DNA of 64,000 nucleotides from an uncultured Pelagibacteraceae bacterium (GTDB lineage Bacteria; Pseudomonadota; Alphaproteobacteria; Pelagibacterales; Pelagibacteraceae): assembly GCA_902560245.1 (NCBI GenBank), contig CACELK010000002.1, positions 19,783-83,782 of the forward strand. Reading direction: 5' to 3'. The position numbers and the translations under genes are program-made. Below the pieces are notes generated by a model, which saw only the letters and a list, made by a program, of their open reading frames with translations, was not told the DNA's origin and ran no database searches. Of the stretch, positions 44,315 to 53,401 are shown one piece after another; positions within the stretch are counted from its first letter, which is position 1; each line of letters opens with the position of its first letter.

Positions 44315-46339
44315 ATGCTATTTATCTTTAGAATGATTAAAAAAATTATTAAATTTTCATTTTATTTTTTAGGTTTTTTACTAATTTTTAGTCTTTATGA
44401 ATTAATTTCTTTCGATAATTCCTATATTAACAAAAGCTCACTAAATATTGATGTAAACAATGCTAGGAATCCCCAAATCAAGAGAATTGTAAGGAAATTA
44501 GATAATAAATTTGGTCGAATCTATTTTTCGTTAAGCAAGTCTAAGCAAAAAGAGTTTTTTGAAACTGATTTAAATTATTACAATAACTTACCAAACGAAA
44601 TAACTATACCACCAAAATTAAAAAACTTAACTATATCGAATAATAAAAATTTTAATAACAATAAAGATTGGAAACGAAGTCATGGAAATCATTCATCAAA
44701 TAAATTTTCAAATCTCAAATTAATAAACAAAGATAATGTAAATACGTTAGAAGTTGCATGGACACATACTTTTGAAAAAAAAGGTGATATACCTGGGAAT
44801 CCTATTTTTTATGATGGAACAATTTATTTATCATCTAATAACAAATCAATTGTTGCTTTAAACGCTTCAAACGGTGAAAAAAAGTGGGAATTTAAAACTG
44901 AAGGAATGCCTGCAAGGAGAGGCATGTTAATTCATGGGGAAAAAGATTTAAGGCTATATTTTTGTGATCAAAAAAATTTAAATGTAATTTATGCTAAAAG
45001 TGGAAAACCTGATAGAGATTTTGGGAAAAATGGTAAGATTAAATTAAAAAAAAATTGTCAAATTACTCCAGTAATTATTAATAATAAAATTATAATTGGA
45101 ACTTTTGAGCCATCAATTGAGGTTTACGATTTATCTAAAGGTGAATTGCTTTGGAGATTTTATTTAAAAGAAAAAAATAATAAATATTTTAGATATGGTG
45201 GAAAAAGATTTGATTATTCAGGAGGTAATCCTTGGGGAGGGATATCAGCTGATGTAGATAGAAAAATTTTATATGTAACAACTGGAAATGCTGGAAGATT
45301 TTATGAAGGAATAAATAGACCAGGTCCAAATAAATATTCAAATTCAATAATTGCAATTGATATTGAAAAAAAGAAATTGCTTTGGGAATTTCAGGAAGTC
45401 GAACACGATATTTGGAATTTTGATATAGCTTCACCTCCAATATTAACATCTATAAAAATTAATAATAAAAAAATAGACGTCGTTGTAGTTCCAACAAAGT
45501 TTGGAAACACAATTGTACTCGATCGTCTTACAGGAAATAACATTTTTGAATATAAGAAAATTAAAGTTCCATTATCAAATGTTCCAGGTGAAAAAACTTC
45601 TTATTATCAGAAACTTTTTTCACTACCAGAACCTTTTTCAAACCAGTATTTTGAAGAAAATCATGTAACAAATATTTCTACAGAGAGCAATAATTTTGTT
45701 AAAACCAAAATTCAAGATGCAAGCTATGGATTTTTTGTACCAAATTCAATTGATAAAAAAAATATAATTTATAAAGGTGGTGCACAGTGGATGGGTGCGA
45801 GTATTGACCAAAAAAAATCAATAATGTATTTGACTTCAAATGATATTCCATTTCTTATTTGGTTAGAAAAAACTAACCCCAAAGATTATTACGTTTATTC
45901 AATGAAATCGGAATTTTTAGTTGATCATTTGGGCTATCCAGGTTCTAAACCTCCTTGGGGAAGATTAACATCAATTGATCTTAATACAGGAAAAAAAATT
46001 TGGGAGGTTCCATTTGGAGAATATAATGAGCTTACAAAAAAAGGAATTCCTATAACTGGAACTTATAATTTTGGTGGTGTTACTGGGACTGCTGGAGGAT
46101 TATTGTTTGCCACAGGAACGATGGATAATAAAATAAGAGCTTTCGATTCTTTAAATGGAGAAGAATTGTGGAGTTATCAACTACCTTTTTCAGGCTCAAG
46201 TCCTCCTACGATTTTTGAACATTTAGGCGAGCAATATATAATTGTTGTATCAACAGGGAGCACTTCTATGAAACAAGCATATCCAAACAAAAGTCAATAT
46301 GGAAATAAGTTATATGCTTTTAAATTAGTTAAGAATTAA
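44315..46339 (+). CDS. PQQ-dependent (quinoprotein) dehydrogenase-like protein
   Basis: A 674-residue protein with one N-terminal transmembrane anchor (residues about 10-28), followed by an eight-bladed beta-propeller. The blades show tryptophan-docking repeats (GEKKWEF, KLLWEF, GKKIWEV, GEELWSY). Blocks EVEHDIWNFDIASPPIL and KPPWGRLTSIDLNTGKKIWEVPFGEY resemble membrane glucose dehydrogenase. The protein likely oxidises a sugar or alcohol in the periplasm. No PQQ synthesis genes are visible in the window. It is divergent from the RfbH-like gene across 67 bp. Confidence 0.85.
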   Translation: MLFIFRMIKKIIKFSFYFLGFLLIFSLYELISFDNSYINKSSLNIDVNNARNPQIKRIVRKLDNKFGRIYFSLSKSKQKEFFETDLNYYNNLPNEITIPPKLKNLTISNNKNFNNNKDWKRSHGNHSSNKFSNLKLINKDNVNTLEVAWTHTFEKKGDIPGNPIFYDGTIYLSSNNKSIVALNASNGEKKWEFKTEGMPARRGMLIHGEKDLRLYFCDQKNLNVIYAKSGKPDRDFGKNGKIKLKKNCQITPVIINNKIIIGTFEPSIEVYDLSKGELLWRFYLKEKNNKYFRYGGKRFDYSGGNPWGGISADVDRKILYVTTGNAGRFYEGINRPGPNKYSNSIIAIDIEKKKLLWEFQEVEHDIWNFDIASPPILTSIKINNKKIDVVVVPTKFGNTIVLDRLTGNNIFEYKKIKVPLSNVPGEKTSYYQKLFSLPEPFSNQYFEENHVTNISTESNNFVKTKIQDASYGFFVPNSIDKKNIIYKGGAQWMGASIDQKKSIMYLTSNDIPFLIWLEKTNPKDYYVYSMKSEFLVDHLGYPGSKPPWGRLTSIDLNTGKKIWEVPFGEYNELTKKGIPITGTYNFGGVTGTAGGLLFATGTMDNKIRAFDSLNGEELWSYQLPFSGSSPPTIFEHLGEQYIIVVSTGSTSMKQAYPNKSQYGNKLYAFKLVKN

Positions 46340-46412
46340 AAATTTTACTTACTACCCTTGTTCAACTATAAATATCACCATAAATGATCAGGTTTAAATT
46401 AGATATAAGTCT

Positions 46413-49370
46413 ATGAAATTTATTATATCAACCGTAATTTTTTTATCTTTAGTTTTAAATAATTTTGCATTTGGACAGATTCCTCAATCTAGTGAAATTA
46501 TTGCTTATTATCCATTTTCTGGAAATGCAAATGATAGTAGCGGAAACGAATATGATGGCACTATAAGTGGGGACCCTCAACTGACAACAGATAGGTTTGG
46601 AAATTCCAATTCAGCTTATATTTTTGACGGAGCTGGAGATTGGATTTATTTTGGCACTGATACACTTCCTGAAAATAATGAGGGCGACGTTAGTGATCCT
46701 TTTACTATTAGTGTCTGGGCAAAATCATCTTCTAGTACAACAATGTCATTACTTGCTTATGGTGGAATGGTTTCTTGCGGAGGTGGTCGATACGGTGCTG
46801 TCGTTAGATTGGGTACCAATATTCAATTTAATAGTTGTAATAATGGTTTTAATACATCTGCGAGTGGAAAAAATAGTGATGATAATTGGCATCAATATGT
46901 ATTCACATGGAATGGTAGCAACAGCAGAAAAGTATATATTGATGGTTCTTTAGTTAACTCAAACTCTACATCTAATGTTTTTAGAATACAAAATACCGGC
47001 CTAGTTCTTGGCAGACAGTTTATGGATTGGGCTGAAGGTACTACGTTTACTGGATCAGCCGATGAGTTGCGATTATGGTCAACAGAATTAAGTTCTTCAG
47101 AAGTTCAAACTTTATATAATACAGAGAGCAATGCTCCACCAACATTAAGTTCATCAGTACCAGCAGATAATGCAACTGGTATTGCACTTGATTCAACTAT
47201 TGTTCTTAATTTTAATGAAAATGTTGATGTTGAAAGTGGAAACATCACCATTAAAAAAACAACAGACAATTCAACAGTTGAAACTATTGATGTGACGAGC
47301 GAACAAGTAGAAGGTTCAGGAACATCTCAAATAACGGTCACACCAGCATCGGACTTTGATAGCGCAACTGAATATTACATTTTAATAGATGCAACTGCTT
47401 TTGATGATAGCGGTAGCGCATCATACGCTGGAATAACTTCTACAACTGCTTTAAGTTTTACAAGTACTAATCCAGTACCCACATTAAGTTCATCAGTACC
47501 AGCAGATAATGCAACTGGTGTTGCGGTTAACTCCACTATCGTTCTTAATTTTAGTGAAAATGTTGATGCTGAAAGTGGAAACATCACCATTAAAAAAACA
47601 TCAGATAATTCAATATTTGAAACCATTGATGTAACTGGTGGCCAAGTAACAGGTTCAGGAACATCTCAAATAACGGTCACGCCATCATCAGACTTTGACA
47701 CTGGAACTGAATATTACGTTTTAATAGATGCAACCGCTTTTGATGATAGTGATAGTGGTTCATATGCTGGAATAAGTTCCACAACTGCTTTGAGTTTTAC
47801 AAGTACTAACCCAGTACCCACATTAAGTTCATCAGTACCAGCAGACAATGCAACTGGTGTTGCAGTTGATTCAACTATCGTTCTTAATTTTAGTGAAAAT
47901 GTTGATGCTGAAAGTGGAAACATCACCATTAAAAAAACATCAGATAATTCAATATTTGAAACCATTGATGTAACGAGCGGACAAGTAACAGGTTCAGGAA
48001 CATCTCAAATAACGATTACTCCATCATCAGACTTTGATAGTGGAATTGAATATTACGTTTTAATAGATGCAACCGCTTTTGATGATAGCGACAGCGGCTC
48101 ATATGCTGGAATAAGTTCCACAACTGCTTTGAGTTTTACAATTGATTCATTAACAGATCCTACGACAGATAAAAATATTATAGGAACAATTGATGTTCAA
48201 AATATACTGGCTAAAACTACCATTACTGAATTTACTGATATCGTTAATGATCGACTAAGATATTTAAGGCTGAATAGAATTAATGATGATTTTAGCAAAA
48301 ACAATATAAAATTTGATTTTGGTAATGCTATGTTTTCATCGTTAGCAGGAGCAATACCAACATCAAATATTTCTGTACCAGATTTAATTCCTAAAAATTG
48401 GTCAGTTTGGAGCGAAGGTTCTATTAGCATAACAACAATTGGAGATAATAATAATTCATCATCAAAAGATATAGATACCCATGGTTTAGCTTTAGGTTTT
48501 GATACAAAATTAAATAATAACGATTTATTAGGCTTCGCATTACAATTCAATCACAGTGATACCGATGTTGGAACTAATGGTACAGGAATTGATAGTAAAA
48601 ATTATAATTTATCAGTTTATAGAACTAGACCTTTAAATGATGATAATTTTATTGAAGGGTTATTGAGTATTGGTTCAATCGATAGCGACTTAGTAAGAAA
48701 AAGTGGAGCTAATACTTTAACGGGTTCTAGAGATGGGAATCAAATATTTGGTTCTTTAAATTATGGTAAAACTTTTAGTAAAAAAGATTTTAGCTTAACT
48801 CCTATTGGACGTATTGATCTTGGTTACACTGAATTAGATTCCTACACTGAAAGGGGAACAGATCCATTGACATATGATAAACAAGTAGTTGAAAGTGGTT
48901 TAGCCTCGATTGGTCTTGCGATTAATGATATTATTGAATTTTCTAATAGTTCTTTAAAACCTTTTGGTCTAATGAAATATGGATTAGATTTCAGTAATTC
49001 ATCAGATACAAAAATGAATTACGTATCAGATACTTCAACTATTTATACTTATACCCAAGGTATAAATTCTACACATTTGTTAACTGCAGAGGTGGGATTT
49101 AATTATGAGAGAACAGATAGTTTAAAATTAAATGGGAGTTATAAACGAATTCAAGGAAATGAAAGTGAGAAAACAGACACAATAAAATTTGGCTTTAATT
49201 ATAAATCTCAACGTGCAGCAGAGTATGCAATAAATTTAGATAATGACAAAGCATCTTTAAGTTATAAGAAAGATTTAAATGGTTTTGATATCAGAATGAG
49301 CTCAAATTATAGCTTGATGAGCAAAATACCTGAATATGGTGCAACTATTGAAGTTCTAAATACATTTTAG
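46413..49370 (+). CDS. Autotransporter-like outer-membrane protein with LamG and Ig-like repeats
   Basis: A 985-residue protein. Signal peptide residues 1-21 (ending NFAFG). Residues about 30-240 form a LamG/concanavalin-like domain (ISVWAKSSS, WHQYVFTWNG, KVYIDGSLV, DELRLW). Residues about 242-575 are three 113-residue Big_5/SbsA-type repeats, each starting PTLSSSVPADNATG. The C-terminal 300 or so residues show alternating beta-strand character and end in Phe, typical of an outer-membrane barrel. It is probably a surface-displayed adhesin or glycan-binding protein. Confidence 0.82.
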   Translation: MKFIISTVIFLSLVLNNFAFGQIPQSSEIIAYYPFSGNANDSSGNEYDGTISGDPQLTTDRFGNSNSAYIFDGAGDWIYFGTDTLPENNEGDVSDPFTISVWAKSSSSTTMSLLAYGGMVSCGGGRYGAVVRLGTNIQFNSCNNGFNTSASGKNSDDNWHQYVFTWNGSNSRKVYIDGSLVNSNSTSNVFRIQNTGLVLGRQFMDWAEGTTFTGSADELRLWSTELSSSEVQTLYNTESNAPPTLSSSVPADNATGIALDSTIVLNFNENVDVESGNITIKKTTDNSTVETIDVTSEQVEGSGTSQITVTPASDFDSATEYYILIDATAFDDSGSASYAGITSTTALSFTSTNPVPTLSSSVPADNATGVAVNSTIVLNFSENVDAESGNITIKKTSDNSIFETIDVTGGQVTGSGTSQITVTPSSDFDTGTEYYVLIDATAFDDSDSGSYAGISSTTALSFTSTNPVPTLSSSVPADNATGVAVDSTIVLNFSENVDAESGNITIKKTSDNSIFETIDVTSGQVTGSGTSQITITPSSDFDSGIEYYVLIDATAFDDSDSGSYAGISSTTALSFTIDSLTDPTTDKNIIGTIDVQNILAKTTITEFTDIVNDRLRYLRLNRINDDFSKNNIKFDFGNAMFSSLAGAIPTSNISVPDLIPKNWSVWSEGSISITTIGDNNNSSSKDIDTHGLALGFDTKLNNNDLLGFALQFNHSDTDVGTNGTGIDSKNYNLSVYRTRPLNDDNFIEGLLSIGSIDSDLVRKSGANTLTGSRDGNQIFGSLNYGKTFSKKDFSLTPIGRIDLGYTELDSYTERGTDPLTYDKQVVESGLASIGLAINDIIEFSNSSLKPFGLMKYGLDFSNSSDTKMNYVSDTSTIYTYTQGINSTHLLTAEVGFNYERTDSLKLNGSYKRIQGNESEKTDTIKFGFNYKSQRAAEYAINLDNDKASLSYKKDLNGFDIRMSSNYSLMSKIPEYGATIEVLNTF
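47138..48139 (+). repeat. Three tandem 339-bp repeats in the autotransporter gene
   Basis: Copies begin near 47138, 47477 and 47816 with a spacing of exactly 339 bp, measured from the ACATTAAGTTCATCAGTACC element at 47142, 47481 and 47820. The third copy is slightly short at its end. Copies 2 and 3 are almost identical over long stretches; copy 1 is more diverged. Each encodes one Ig-like domain. Near-identity between copies 2 and 3 suggests recent duplication or gene conversion. Confidence 0.9.
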
Positions 49371-49555
49371 AAAATATGGCTTAATTAATTTTCTCAAACA
49401 AGAGCAAGACAAGAGCATGGGAAGATAATATAATAGGAATATATTATGAAAAAACTTTTAATTGATCCAATTAAAAAAGGAAAATAAAAAAAAATTTACT
49501 TATTCTTCTTGTTCAATTATAAATATTGGCGTAAACACTCATGAAATTCATAAAT

Positions 49556-49641
49556 GCCCTCGTGGTGAAATTGGTAGACACAAAGGACTTAAAATCCTTG
49601 CCCTTTTGGGAGTGCCAGTTCGAGTCTGGCCGAGGGCACCA
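49556..49641 (+). tRNA. tRNA-Leu (TAA anticodon)
   Basis: An 86-nt class II tRNA with acceptor GCCCTCG paired to CGAGGGC, anticodon loop CTTAAAA (anticodon TAA, reads UUA), a long variable arm and an encoded CCA end. It sits between the autotransporter and the O-antigen ligase genes, inside the accessory region. Confidence 0.95.
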
Positions 49642-49657
49642 TTCTACCTTTTAACAA

Positions 49658-51034
49658 ATGATTAAAAAAAATTTTGAAGAGAATTATTTTTTAATTTTAT
49701 TATCAATTATACCAATTTCGATTTTAATAGGTTCATCTGTTTCCTTAATCAATATTATTTTAGTTTCAATAAGCTCCATTTTTTTTTTAATAAATAAAAA
49801 ATATTTATTTATTTTAAAAAATAAAGTTTCTATTTTTTTATTTATTATTTTTATTTATCTATTATTCAATTCAATTATCTCCATAAACCCTGAAACCGGC
49901 CTTTCAAGAAATATAGGTTTTTTAAGATTTATATTATTTTTTTTTACAGTTAATTATATTTTTTTTAATATTAAAAAAATTAATATAATTTTCTTTTTTT
50001 GGTTATTAGTTTTCTTTGTTGTATTATTTGATTGCTTTTATGAAATTTTTTTAGGCCAAAATATTTTAGGGTATTCAGTTTCTCAAGGCAGCTTACCACA
50101 AGGACGTGTGGTAAGTTTTTTTAAAGACGAACTAGTTGTAGTATCCTTTTTAAATGGTTTTTTCTTTTTAATTATAGGTTTTCTTTTTTCAAATAAAAAT
50201 ATAAAAAAATCGCAAAGTAATATTTTAATTATTTTAATTTTGCTATTATTTGTAATTTTTATTATTTTCTCAGGAGAAAGATCAAATTCAATAAAAGCGT
50301 TTATAGGTTTATTTATTTTTTTTATTTTAAATCATAATATTAAAACAAAAAATAAAATTTTGGGTGCTTTTTTTATTATATTAGTATTCACTGTTTTATT
50401 TAACCAGTCAAAGTGGATTAAATATCGCTATGGACATGATCTATTATTTAAGATTTTAGACTCAGAGAAAAGAGCTGAATTCGTAAAAAATAATATTTAT
50501 TTTAATCTTTATAAGTCTGGTTTTGAAGTATTTTCAAATAACCCATTCTTTGGTGTTGGAAATAAAAACTATAGAAATGTAAGTTGTGAACTAGGGCAAA
50601 TTTTGGATAGGATTTATGTTTTAGATTTAATTAAGGAAAAACAAAAAGATCCACAAAAAATAAAGATTATAAAAGAAGAATATAAATATCTTAAAGAGAA
50701 GTCAGAAGATCTAAAAAATTTAAATTATGGGTATATTTGCAATATGCATCCTCATCAAATCTATATTGAGTTTTTAGCCGAACATGGTTTATTTGGTTTC
50801 ATACTTCTTTTATCTATTTTGTTTTATTTAATATTTAAAAATTTAAAAATAATTTTAATGTCAAAAAATATGCTTCAAATAGGTGCTTTTTCTTATCTTT
50901 TAATAAACTTTATTCCTTTATTACCAAGCGGTTCTTTTTTTAGTGATTTTAATTCAACTCTTTTTTGGTTAAACTTTTCAATTTTATATGCTTCAAATAA
51001 AAAAACAAATATTTTTAATGAATTTAAAAAATGA
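49658..51034 (+). CDS. O-antigen ligase/polymerase-like membrane protein
   Basis: A 458-residue polytopic membrane protein with about 11-12 hydrophobic helices. It has a large loop between late helices containing NPFFGVGNKNYRNVSCELG and MHPHQIYIEFLAEHGLFGF, the pattern of WaaL/Wzy-type ligases (Wzy_C). It would attach or polymerise surface glycan at the periplasmic face. Ligase and polymerase cannot be told apart here. It overlaps nadK by 4 bp. Confidence 0.82.
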   Translation: MIKKNFEENYFLILLSIIPISILIGSSVSLINIILVSISSIFFLINKKYLFILKNKVSIFLFIIFIYLLFNSIISINPETGLSRNIGFLRFILFFFTVNYIFFNIKKINIIFFFWLLVFFVVLFDCFYEIFLGQNILGYSVSQGSLPQGRVVSFFKDELVVVSFLNGFFFLIIGFLFSNKNIKKSQSNILIILILLLFVIFIIFSGERSNSIKAFIGLFIFFILNHNIKTKNKILGAFFIILVFTVLFNQSKWIKYRYGHDLLFKILDSEKRAEFVKNNIYFNLYKSGFEVFSNNPFFGVGNKNYRNVSCELGQILDRIYVLDLIKEKQKDPQKIKIIKEEYKYLKEKSEDLKNLNYGYICNMHPHQIYIEFLAEHGLFGFILLLSILFYLIFKNLKIILMSKNMLQIGAFSYLLINFIPLLPSGSFFSDFNSTLFWLNFSILYASNKKTNIFNEFKK

Positions 51035-51801
51035 TTAAGGTTTGTATAATTTCTGATAAAAATAGAATTTCTAATAAAATTAGAAATTCGTTAAAAAAAA
51101 AATTAAAACTTTATTCTTACAAGAAGTCAAATCTAATAATTGTTATTGGTGGAGACGGTTTCATGCTTCAGACTTTAAAAAAAAATAAAAAAGCTAATAA
51201 ATCTTTTTATGGAATAAATTCAGGTAATTATGGGTTTTTAATGAATAAATTTTCTTCAAAAAATATAAATAAAAATTTACATAAAGCTAAAATGATCAAA
51301 ATTTCTCCTTTGGAAATGACCGTTAAAAATAATAAAAATCAAATTAAAAAATACTTAGCTATCAACGAAGTATCTATTTTACGTCAAAACCGTCAAGCTG
51401 CTTCTCTGTCAATAAGTTGTGACTCTCGAGAAATTATTAAAAAACTTGTTTCCGATGGAGTTTTAGTTTCTACACCAGCAGGGAGTACAGCCTATAATTT
51501 ATCTGTTCATGGTCCAATATTAAGTTTAAATTCAAAAAAATTATCTATAGCTCCAATTAGTCCTTTTCGACCAAGAAGATGGAAGGGTAAAGTTGTAAGT
51601 GAAAAATCTAAAATAAATATTAAAAATTTAAATGCAATTAAAAGACCAATAAGCGCTGTTGCAGACAATATAGAAGTAAGAAATGCTAAAAATATTTCTA
51701 TTAAAACTAACAAAAAAATAATTTTTAAATTGTTATATGATAAAAGTAGAAGTCTACAAAAAAAAATTAAAATTGAACAAATAAGGAAGGAATTTAATTA
51801 G
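51031..51801 (+). CDS. nadK: NAD kinase
   Basis: A 256-residue NAD kinase. It has the GGDG motif in IVIGGDGFMLQTL (about residues 38-50), NEVSILR, and the donor motif PAGSTAYNLSVHGPIL. It makes NADP from NAD. This core gene lies between the O-antigen ligase and the CDP-sugar genes, a housekeeping gene inside an otherwise variable region. It ends convergently with rfbF, 6 bp away. Confidence 0.93.
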   Translation: MIKVCIISDKNRISNKIRNSLKKKLKLYSYKKSNLIIVIGGDGFMLQTLKKNKKANKSFYGINSGNYGFLMNKFSSKNINKNLHKAKMIKISPLEMTVKNNKNQIKKYLAINEVSILRQNRQAASLSISCDSREIIKKLVSDGVLVSTPAGSTAYNLSVHGPILSLNSKKLSIAPISPFRPRRWKGKVVSEKSKINIKNLNAIKRPISAVADNIEVRNAKNISIKTNKKIIFKLLYDKSRSLQKKIKIEQIRKEFN

Positions 51802-51807
51802 CTCAAT

Positions 51808-52509
51808 TTATATCCATACCTTCCATGCTTTTACTTTGCTCTTCCAAATTTTATTCAATTCCTTTTTTTCTCTCAAGGTATCCATGCAAGCCCAGAAACC
51901 ATGATGTTTGTATGCTATAAGTTGATTTGTTTTAGTTAATTTAGGAAGGCAATCTTGCTCAAATATTGATTTATCATTTTTAAGATACTTAAAAACCTTT
52001 TTTGATAAAACAAAAAAACCTCCATTTATATACTCTGTAGGTTTTTCCTTAATTGCTTTAACGTTTGATCCTTTATTTATTTTTAAAACACCTTTTGGAT
52101 TTTTATATTTAACAGCAGTTAAAGTTACTGTTTTATTATTTTTGATGTGAAAATTTATCAATTTTTTAATATTTACGTCAGACAATCCATCACCATAAGA
52201 TAAGCAAAAATTATCTTCATTTTTTAAAAATTTTTTAACTCTTTTAATTCTCCCACCAGTCATTGTTTTAAGACCAGTGTTTACATATGATATATTCCAA
52301 TTTTCTTTGACTTTATTTAGCTCATTTCTTAGTAGATTTCCCTTGTAACCTAAACAAACTATAAAATCATTAATTCCATAATAGGAATATATTTTCATAA
52401 GATGCCAAATTATCGGCTTATCACCAATTTTTACTAAGGGTTTAGGTTTTAGTCTTGTCTCCTCTGAAAGTCTAGTACCGTATCCACCAGCCAATATAAT
52501 TAATTTCAT
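51808..52509 (-). CDS. rfbF: Glucose-1-phosphate cytidylyltransferase
   Basis: A 233-residue nucleotidyltransferase. N-terminal LAGGYGTRLSEETRLKPKPLV is the RfbF version of the pyrophosphorylase motif, with EKPTEYINGGFFVL and the typical end WACMDTLREKKEL...WKVWI. It makes CDP-glucose from CTP and glucose-1-phosphate. Compared with the usual 257 residues, about 25 residues appear to be missing near position 70, between the GYKGNLLRN strand and WNISYVNTG. It is on the opposite strand to the other CDP-sugar genes. Confidence 0.9.
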   Translation of the reverse strand: MKLIILAGGYGTRLSEETRLKPKPLVKIGDKPIIWHLMKIYSYYGINDFIVCLGYKGNLLRNELNKVKENWNISYVNTGLKTMTGGRIKRVKKFLKNEDNFCLSYGDGLSDVNIKKLINFHIKNNKTVTLTAVKYKNPKGVLKINKGSNVKAIKEKPTEYINGGFFVLSKKVFKYLKNDKSIFEQDCLPKLTKTNQLIAYKHHGFWACMDTLREKKELNKIWKSKVKAWKVWI

Positions 52510-52567
52510 TTTATTTTTTTTATTAATGTATAGACTTTAGTTTAAATTAAAATTAATTGTAAATTTT

Positions 52568-53392
52568 ATGTCAATTATTCACAACTTTTGTATTACTACA
52601 AAATATTTTCAATTTCTTAATAATTTAGATATTAACATTATTTTAGGTGGATCTGATATTAAAAACACAAGCGAATACCCAAATAACTGGATTAAAGACA
52701 ATATAGGATCGAATATTTCAAAAAAAAATAAAAATTTTGGATCATTAACTTCTCATTATTGGATATGGAAAAATAAGTTTAAAGAATATTCAAATGATGA
52801 CTGGATTGGGATTAATCACTATAGAAGATTTTGGATTAAAAATAAAAATGTAAAAGTGAATATATCGAATTTATATGAAAATATATTAAGAGAAATACCA
52901 CAAAATTCTAACTTTGATGTCTTATTGCCAGAAAAAATAGTTATGAAAAATTTAAAATTATCCAAATTAATTAAAAAAGGTTTCCAAAATTATTTAAGAA
53001 AGCCATCACTGCTTTTTAATAGAAAAAAAATGAGTATAGGGCTTCATTTTGATCTATTTCATGGTTACAAATATCTTTCGGAGTCAGCAAAGTTATTAAA
53101 TAATAATGAAAGAACAGATTTTGAGAATTATATAAATAATCAAAATTCATTTCATCAGTTTCAAATCTTTATTTCAAAAAAAAAAATTATTGAAAATTTA
53201 TATGAAAACGTTTTTGAATGGATTTTTAAATGTGAAAAAAGTTTCTCACATTTAGATCTTACTGGGTACGGAAAAGAAAGATTATACGATTTTTTTGCAG
53301 AGAGGTATTTTTCTTTTTATTTTGAAAAATATACAAAAACAAAAATTTGGCCTTATATAGAGCTTCATTCGGTCGGAAGAACATGGAAATGA
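52568..53392 (+). CDS. DUF4422-like glycosyltransferase
   Basis: A 274-residue protein with the DUF4422 pattern: SLTSHYWIWKNKF, DWIGINHYRRFWI and a C-terminal block FAERYFSFYFEKYTKTKIWP. Members are thought to be capsule or LPS glycosyltransferases. The context of sugar nucleotide genes supports this. It is divergent from rfbF across 58 bp and begins a run of co-directional glycan genes. Confidence 0.72.
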   Translation: MSIIHNFCITTKYFQFLNNLDINIILGGSDIKNTSEYPNNWIKDNIGSNISKKNKNFGSLTSHYWIWKNKFKEYSNDDWIGINHYRRFWIKNKNVKVNISNLYENILREIPQNSNFDVLLPEKIVMKNLKLSKLIKKGFQNYLRKPSLLFNRKKMSIGLHFDLFHGYKYLSESAKLLNNNERTDFENYINNQNSFHQFQIFISKKKIIENLYENVFEWIFKCEKSFSHLDLTGYGKERLYDFFAERYFSFYFEKYTKTKIWPYIELHSVGRTWK

Positions 53393-53401
53393 TTAATTCT
53401 A

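Noticed and set aside
47375..47965. Two near-identical antisense ORFs across the Ig-like repeats
   Set aside because: They are mirror frames of the 339-bp repeats, which explains their similarity; no start context of their own.
49399..49418. Direct repeat of ACAAGAGCA after the autotransporter gene
   Set aside because: Only two short copies about 10 bp apart; no array or element boundary.
49446..49487. Tiny 13-codon ORF (MKKLLIDPIKKGK) before tRNA-Leu
   Set aside because: Too short, with no coding context; more likely chance or leader sequence.
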